A stretch of 64,000 nt of DNA. Source: Azolla caroliniana (Eukaryota > Polypodiophyta). Positions within the stretch are counted from its first letter, which is position 1, and each line of letters starts with the position of its first letter. Below the pieces are notes generated by a model, which saw only the letters and a program-made list of their open reading frames with translations, was not told the DNA's origin and ran no database searches. Below, piece by piece: positions 58,142 to 64,000 of the stretch. A program made the translations under genes and the position numbers. The stretch covers positions 7,688,001 to 7,752,000 of the forward strand of contig JBHGNT010000011.1 of the NCBI GenBank assembly GCA_043228905.1. The letters run 5' to 3'.

Positions 58142-60659
58142 TCTTAAAACTTACAAGTTACAACCAAACGCACACACACACACACATAATAAATAACACC
58201 TGTATGTACATACATATGTACATATACAGATGTTATATAATAATATGCATATGTATATACACTGCACTATATGTATATACATACATATACATTATATATG
58301 GACGGAAAAAAGTGGTGAGCAACAATGCACATGTACATATTTATTATTATTATTATATACATAAATACCCTCCGAGGGGTCCAATCTTTGGAAGGTTGTT
58401 TGTAAGACATTCACGCTCTTACTAACATGACAATGCCAATCATTATGACAAATTTGACCTTCAAAGGTAGCGACCGTAAGACTCGCTCCAACATGAAGAT
58501 GGTTATTACCCATGAGACTGACTGGCTATCTATGTGTGGTGCCTCCACATCTCAGTTGTAATAGTTGCTTGTCTAATCAATTTTTCCTTTCACCTTATCA
58601 ATCTTGTTGTGGTACTTCACTAGCACCGTGAAACACTAACCCATTTCTTATACTCCAATTATACACATCTCTCTCTCTCTCTCTCTAAGCATCATTAATT
58701 TTTCATTGTTAGCCTTATCATGCATGAACCTTTTAGATCTAATGGGTTGGAAATTGTTTTTTTTGTGTTGTTTAATCTATCTCTTGTCTATTGGGTTCTG
58801 ATGCCAATAAACAACTAGTGTTGCATTATTGATGTCATATAACATATGCCTCTCTAACTCCCCATTACTTTTGGTTGATCGTTTTCCTAAATTCTTTGAA
58901 CCACTCCTAGCCTTACCATTAGAAATTTCATAGACTATGAAACATAATACAACAACCTCGCAAATATATGGAAGTCTATGTGTTTGGCTGGGACTATTCA
59001 TTGAAATACATTTTGCTAAACCTCAACCAACCAAACAAGTTGTTGGTTGTCTCATTTTTCATACAATTGATTTTTTGGCTACGCACCACACATCAATATG
59101 GGTGCACTTGCATCATTAGTTGCACACATCCAATATGTTTTTCTCTTGAACATGGAAAATGCCTTAGAAGGATTATGACAATATGTCTCAATCCAATGAC
59201 AAAATGTTATGTGAATGCTCCCTTGTTGTTTTCTATGTTAATCATTTTTAATGTTTTTTTCCCATTTTTGTACTCCTAGAGTGTAGTGGTGATTGATCAA
59301 TGTTAAGTCGCCGCCTTCTTGTTAGGGTGTTTTAATTCAATCTTTTATTGCAGGCCCAAATTCTTTCATCCCATTGTCAAGTTCACCCTAGTCACTAAAA
59401 GGTAAAATGGAGTCTCTTCCAAGTCTTCTACTTATCATGGACATTGGACAAAAAGATGAGGGCAAAGTCAACGTAGAGGTCCTAGTCAACCCACAAAGTT
59501 GCAACATGGAAGGAAGGACAAGAGAGTTGTTAGGATGACATGAGCATACAAAATCTATCACGTGTTACTAGACTTGAACCCACAAATAATATTATAAACT
59601 TTCATATTCATTATTGTACATGTTCACATTTTTGTGAGATGCTACATTATAGTTATCATAACACATTAATCATGTGATAGTTATGTGTTAAGAATCTATT
59701 ATTAATCAATAGAACAAATAAAAGTAAAAGAAAGGCTAATAGATTGGATAGAAGAACTTGATCCTCCCGACCACCCTCGAACTATGATCCAAACATAGCC
59801 AACCTACCATTGACGTCCCATACCGACATATATTAGGATGACGAGTACCTTGGAATAGATAACGCGATGTTGTGATGTCGAGTGTGCATTGGAAGAATTT
59901 AGTTAAACTAGGAGTATTAAAAAGGAAGACATTTTGGGACTTTATTATTATGATTATTATTATTTAGGAAAGAAATGGCATGACGTGTGCTAAAATAAAA
60001 AGGCAGACATGGTGAGAACACAGACAGTGGGGACGGGGGATGCAGATTGAGAAGTAGCGAATCGAGGGGGGGTGTGTAAGCCCAACATCAACAAAGAGAT
60101 GGCGTGGTCGTTGATCGTTGGGAGATTACACCAAAGCTTGAGGATTTCCCTTGAAGCTTTACTCTTCTTCTCCACAACATACTTGTTGTTTTACGGTATT
60201 ATTTACATCTTTTTTCATGAAATTTAGGGTTACTAGTTCATGTTTAATTTCTGAAAATTTATCATCATGGTAATCAAAAGCTCCAAAATCTTGTCAACCC
60301 TATTTTATAAAGGGAATTTCTTTCATAATCCAACGTTTTTAGCCAATAAAAAGGACCACTTACACTTAGTATTGTAAAATCCATTCATAATCTCAGATTC
60401 TTTAAGTTTATTATGTGTTGATCTTGGGCATAACTCACTATTCAAATTGCTACTACGTTCAACTCTAAGGAGCCTTCGACTGTGTCGATCTTTTGAGTCT
60501 GTAGAGCCATCAATTCTAACTATCTTTTGACTCTGACCAAACTTCGACTTTGTAGAGTTTTTGAATCTAATGATCTTTCAACTTTGACGATCATTCGACA
60601 ATCATCCATCCTCTCTACTTCAAGTCCCTGGGAGTCCCGCTCAAGTAGCACATGGACAC
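58142..60659. other. Intergenic stretch without a recognised gene
   Basis: AT-rich, with CA, TA and TTA simple repeats at 58165-58360. A CT run is at 58672-58688. An ATCGAGGGGGGGTGTG near 60060 resembles a polypurine tract and LTR start, but no element is delimited. Confidence 0.5.
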
Positions 60660-61240
60660 CCATAACTTGCGACATTCTTTGGTGAACTTGACATGAAAGA
60701 GCGGCAGGGGAGGTTGGCGATGGTCAAAATGATGATGAAGTTAATAAGGGAAAGAGATGTCGCACAATGTGTAGTTGAGACACTTGTATACACATATGGA
60801 CATTTTGATGGCACCAATGTCACAAATTATGTGGATAAATACAACAATGCAATGCTTCAAGCATATGTACATGAGATAACAAAATTAAAGTACTTTAATC
60901 GAGTGGTATCCTCGGTTTTACATATACAAATTATAGAGCTTCAAGAGACTTATACATCATGAGATATTTTACAAATGGCATTACTAAAAGAGTTCAAGGA
61001 CAAGGATGTAACTGGCACAAGTCCCTACGAGTTTGACAAGTGAGTCACTTTGAAGAAGCCCCACAAGAGTGCTTTAACATCTTTTCAAGAGTTTGGGCAT
61101 CAATTCTCTCGTCTTTCGGATTGAGACCAAATATTGGTGGGGGTGGAGAAAGTGCTAATGTTTCTAAGGTCCGGTGATCGAGATGAAATGATGAACCTTG
61201 GTGTACTATTTGAAGATGATGATGGCGCTAATGGATTATA
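60660..61240 (+). pseudogene. Gag-like retroelement fragment with Trp-to-stop changes
   Basis: Frame 3 from 60693: MVKMMMKLIRERDVAQCVVE, then TYGHFDGTNVTNYVDKYNN, DILQMALLKEFKDKDVTG, FQEFGHQFSRLSD and VEKVLMFLRSGDRDEMM. The length, the FDG...Y start and the spacing of aromatic residues resemble Gag domains of plant LTR elements, though I cannot name the family. TGA codons at 60960, 61040 and 61123, and a TAG at 61238, interrupt an otherwise continuous frame. At least the first three fall where Trp would fit. No protease or polymerase follows. Confidence 0.5.
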
Positions 61241-61299
61241 GACAACTAGGATGATGTCAAACGAACCTATGTCAAAAGAACAAAGGTCAATGTTTGATT

Positions 61300-61680
61300 T
61301 GGAACAATATAGCACCCGACCACCCCCGAGCGAAGGGATCGAGACGAACTCGAGCCTCGATCGGCGTCCCATACTATCGTCGTGGCGTCGAGTCGTACCT
61401 GGTGCTGGCGCACTCACTACAAGAGTTGACCCACCACAAGAACATAGTCTCGACGTCATCAAGAGATGATGAAATGAGGGTATATAGGCCTCATATTTAT
61501 AGTGATACTCAAGGCCCCCAGGCAAGTCCACACTTGGCCTAATGGGTTGTCTCAATCCCGAGGATTAAAAGTAATCCTCCCCTTCTTTACACTCTTGTTT
61601 AACCCTCACACTTATCCACGTATATAGAATACTACGGTAAATTCTCACCACGGGATATTATATGGTCATACCCGTAACAG
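61300..61680 (-). repeat. LTR fragment of an unassigned family
   Basis: On the minus strand it begins TGTTACGGGTATGACCATAT and includes a TATAAATATGAGGCC promoter near 61490. The other end is unclear. It abuts a family A gag at 61681. Confidence 0.5.
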
Positions 61681-62054
61681 TGTAGCTGACGATTGACATG
61701 TCCCTTTGTTGGATATTGTTCAACTCTTGATAGAGTTGAAGCTTTCTTGCAGTCATGTTGTCCGCAAATATCTTTTTGAGATTGCCTCCTTTGGCATTTT
61801 GGCCTCTCAAATGTAGCCGAGCATGTGATCATGGACGCATGATGCAAGGCAATACAACACACGACTCACCGCTTGCCCCCAACCTGGATAATCGGCATGT
61901 GTTGGGTTGGGTTGTGTTTCTTGTGCTCATTCGACGTAACTCTAATAGCTTTGACCGACAAGGTATTGGTGCATCTTGTATTCCCAAGATGCAAAATTGT
62001 TTCTGTCGAGTTTCTTGGTGGGAAGAGCACATCCCATTTGAGTATTCATGTTGA
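61681..62054 (-). pseudogene. Copia family A gag fragment (A4)
   Basis: Minus strand from about 62051: MNTQMGCALPTKKLDRNNF with YKMHQYLVGQSY. It then breaks in frame, with SCVHDHMLGYI and a deletion in the EAWENL region. It is truncated at 61681. Confidence 0.82.
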
Positions 62055-62178
62055 ATATTCTTCTTCTTTGTGACACAAACTATGTAAGTTGTTGCTATAG
62101 CAATCAACCAGTTCTTCGTGAACGTACACTTAGACACAACACACATGAATACGATGGGCTTGGATCAAGCTAGCAAGC

Positions 62179-62236
62179 GCTCTAATACCATGTAAAGAAT
62201 CAGGAGTGATTCTGTGCAGCGGAAGGTGTGTGTATA

Positions 62237-62302
<66 letters not shown>

Positions 62303-62588
62303 AAAGTTATACGGAAAATAAGAAAAATTGTATTAACAAGAACAAGAATGAACCAACAGTTACAAGGAGAAGGAGAGAGGTGCTTATGTAGTCACTTTCT
62401 CTCTATATTCTCTTTCTACAACCGCTACTTACTAAAGAGAGATGGAGACTTAACTACACTAAATATGTGTTATAGAACTTTAAGGTTCTATGACACACTA
62501 GTTACTATACTAGGAGGTGGGGTGTTCACACACTTGAGTATACTAAGGTGTGTTCCCACACTAGGGAAGTTGAGTTTGATTCTCAACA
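62179..62588 (-). repeat. Family A 5' LTR (A4) with primer-binding site
   Basis: The primer site TGGTATTAGAGC lies at 62179-62190 on the minus strand. The LTR 62191-62588 runs TGTTGAGAATC...GATTCTTTACA. It contains a (GA)n run at 62249-62301, longer than in the other copies. Confidence 0.85.
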
Positions 62589-62977
62589 AGATATGATGAA
62601 TTTCTTGTGTGGAAATAAATAGGTGGAAGAACGGGATGAAGAAATAGAACAAGATGTATATGCGACACATAATTATGTTTATGAAGCCTTATTCAACGAT
62701 TCACTTAGAAGTACAAAAATGGAACTTGGGGTCGATAAAAAAAGCTTTGATCACACACTCATTGAATTAAAATGACGAGAATTACGAGGGACGGTTCAGA
62801 AGATGCAACGATGAGTATCTCTAAAGCTTCATACCCTAAAATCGAATTAACAAAAACAAAGAAGGATGAGAAACTTAGATGTAGTTTGGGCGATGAAATG
62901 AATACCATATTTGAAGCTTCACATCTAAATGCATTTTGACTTGCCCAACCATGTGAAGAGGTGGAAGCCAAGGAAGT
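62589..62977 (+). pseudogene. Unrecognised, possibly coding remnant
   Basis: Short open stretches lie on the plus strand (VYATHNYVYEALFNDSLRST in frame 3, then DATMSISKASYPKIELTKTK and GDEMNTIFEASHLNAF in frame 1). They are separated by frame changes and stops. The composition is coding-like, but no family is recognised. It lies between two retroelement LTRs. Confidence 0.25.
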
Positions 62978-63485
62978 TGTTGAGCAAACAAGCTCAACTT
63001 GATCTGAATCGGTTGAATAAGCAAGAGCCGTATTGTAATCCGGAACGAAGAACCGGATCAGTGTTCGGATTGGTATCCGGAATGAAGAGCCGAAGCGGCA
63101 TCCGGAACCAAGAGCTGGATCGGTATCCGGACCAGTATGTAACCGGTAAGCCGTTAGAGGCCTATGGTCCTAGCCTATTAGATAGGCATATATTTTGGGA
63201 GTTTGTGTCATGGCTCAATACGAGCATTGAAGTACTTGTCAATACTTTTGTTAGTCCTTTTAAGGACTTGTATAAAAGTGCTCACATAGCATATTGTATG
63301 TACAGAGTGTTTACATAGTATTTTGAATACAGTTTTTGTGTGTTATGCTCTCTCTATCTCTCCCGCGTACTCTCTGTATGTTTCAAGCTTTCCATTAAAC
63401 CTGCATATATTTTTTTCTTGGTATCCAGTGAAGCCAGTTGGTGTATATACACTTCCACGTGATAACTTCTACATGGTATCAAAGT
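62978..63485 (+). repeat. Family B 5' LTR (B3) with primer-binding site
   Basis: TGTTGAGCAAACAAGC...AACTTCTACA, 62978-63473, 496 bp. It is followed by primer site TGGTATCAAAGTGC at 63474. It matches the B LTRs in layout (an ACTTGTATAAAAGTGCTCAC promoter at 63264-63283, CTCTCTCTATCTCTCCCGCG). Confidence 0.88.
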
Positions 63486-64000
63486 GCAAGGGTTGAGAAT
63501 CCTCTTCTACCGACAGAAAGAGCTTAGACAGACCAAGACCTAGCTTTCGGTAAAGAACAGAAAGAAAGAAGGAAAGAATGCACATTAGCATGGCAAGCTC
63601 GCTTCCTACCGAAAATCTCGAACGAAGCAACTACGCATCTGGGTCGTACAAGATGCACCAATACATGTTGGGACACGACTACTGGAGTTATGTAGAGGAA
63701 GCAAATGAAGTAGCATCAGAACCGACACACAAGAACTTCTTGGTATGGGAACACAGAGGAAGCAGATTGTTGTACTGCCTCGTGTTTTGTGTGCATGACC
63801 AGATGCTGGGCTACATTAGAGATGCAAAAACGCTGAAGGAAGCCTGGGAAAATCTTTAAAAAAATTTCGTTGCTAGTACCACGGCCCAATGACTCGAGCA
63901 TTTTGAACACCTATGCCTTTGCTTAGACAAGCGAATGTTATGCTACTTGGACGATTTCACGACACCACTACATGCGACAATACACTACACACCGTTTCAA
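63486..64000 (+). pseudogene. Copia family B gag start (B3), cut by window edge
   Basis: The leader is 63486-63577. Gag from 63578 (MHISMASSLPTENLERSNYA) contains YKMHQYMLGHDYWSYVEEAN and AKTLKEAWENL before a TAA at 63857. A Lys or Arg codon would fit there, so a small indel or substitution is likely. The sequence then continues FVASTTAQ-like in the family pattern. The remainder lies outside the window. Confidence 0.82.

Noticed and set aside
58117-59279. ORFs of 60-103 codons in the intergenic region after the EH gene
   Set aside because: The composition is that of AT-rich noncoding DNA and simple repeats. No start context, domains or splice pattern support a gene.
1-64000. tRNA, rRNA, microRNA or snoRNA genes
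   Set aside because: I saw no cloverleaf A/B box pairs or rRNA segments. Primer-binding sites complementary to tRNA-Met are retroelement parts and not tRNA genes. A tRNAscan or Infernal run would settle it.

Overview
The window is nuclear DNA of a land plant. It holds one intact 13-exon housekeeping gene with GT-AG introns, surrounded by LTR retrotransposons primed by initiator tRNA-Met. The species cannot be named. A bacterial-type DNA methyltransferase gene carrying plant-like introns would fit a bryophyte, lycophyte, fern or gymnosperm better than a flowering plant, but this is a weak inference.

Layout. 1-1160: 5' end of a Copia element on the minus strand (family A). 1160-6120: a 4.96-kb element with 33-bp terminal inverted repeats. 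It carries a six-exon minus-strand gene that joins a ParB/sulfiredoxin-like domain to a permuted DNA amino-methyltransferase domain, plus a small divergent ORF. 6121-6571: a broken hAT transposase. 8435-46678: a nest of LTR retrotransposons. The outermost host is a decayed Gypsy element (E', 8435-9426, resuming at 45326). Copia G (9427-45325, minus, target duplication ACCAT) splits it. Element C (9761-33314, plus, ATGTT) and Copia B (36779-44690, minus, TGTAG) sit inside G. C holds pieces of families A and B, Gypsy H, Copia D and Gypsy E; B holds a piece of family A. A solo LTR (TCAAG) lies in the 3' LTR of E'.

48823-57951 (minus): an intact 997-residue, two-EH-domain protein of the AtEH/Pan1 type, an endocytic TPLATE-complex subunit. 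58142-60660 shows no recognisable gene. 60660-61240 is a decayed gag-like ORF, 61300-62588 more Copia remains, and 62978-64000 the 5' LTR and gag start of another family B element.

Many disabling changes in the mobile DNA look like C-to-T or G-to-A transitions, as expected from deamination of methylated cytosine. The most unusual item is the ParB-methyltransferase gene inside an inverted-repeat element. Its frame is open over 968 codons apart from four substitution-type stops.
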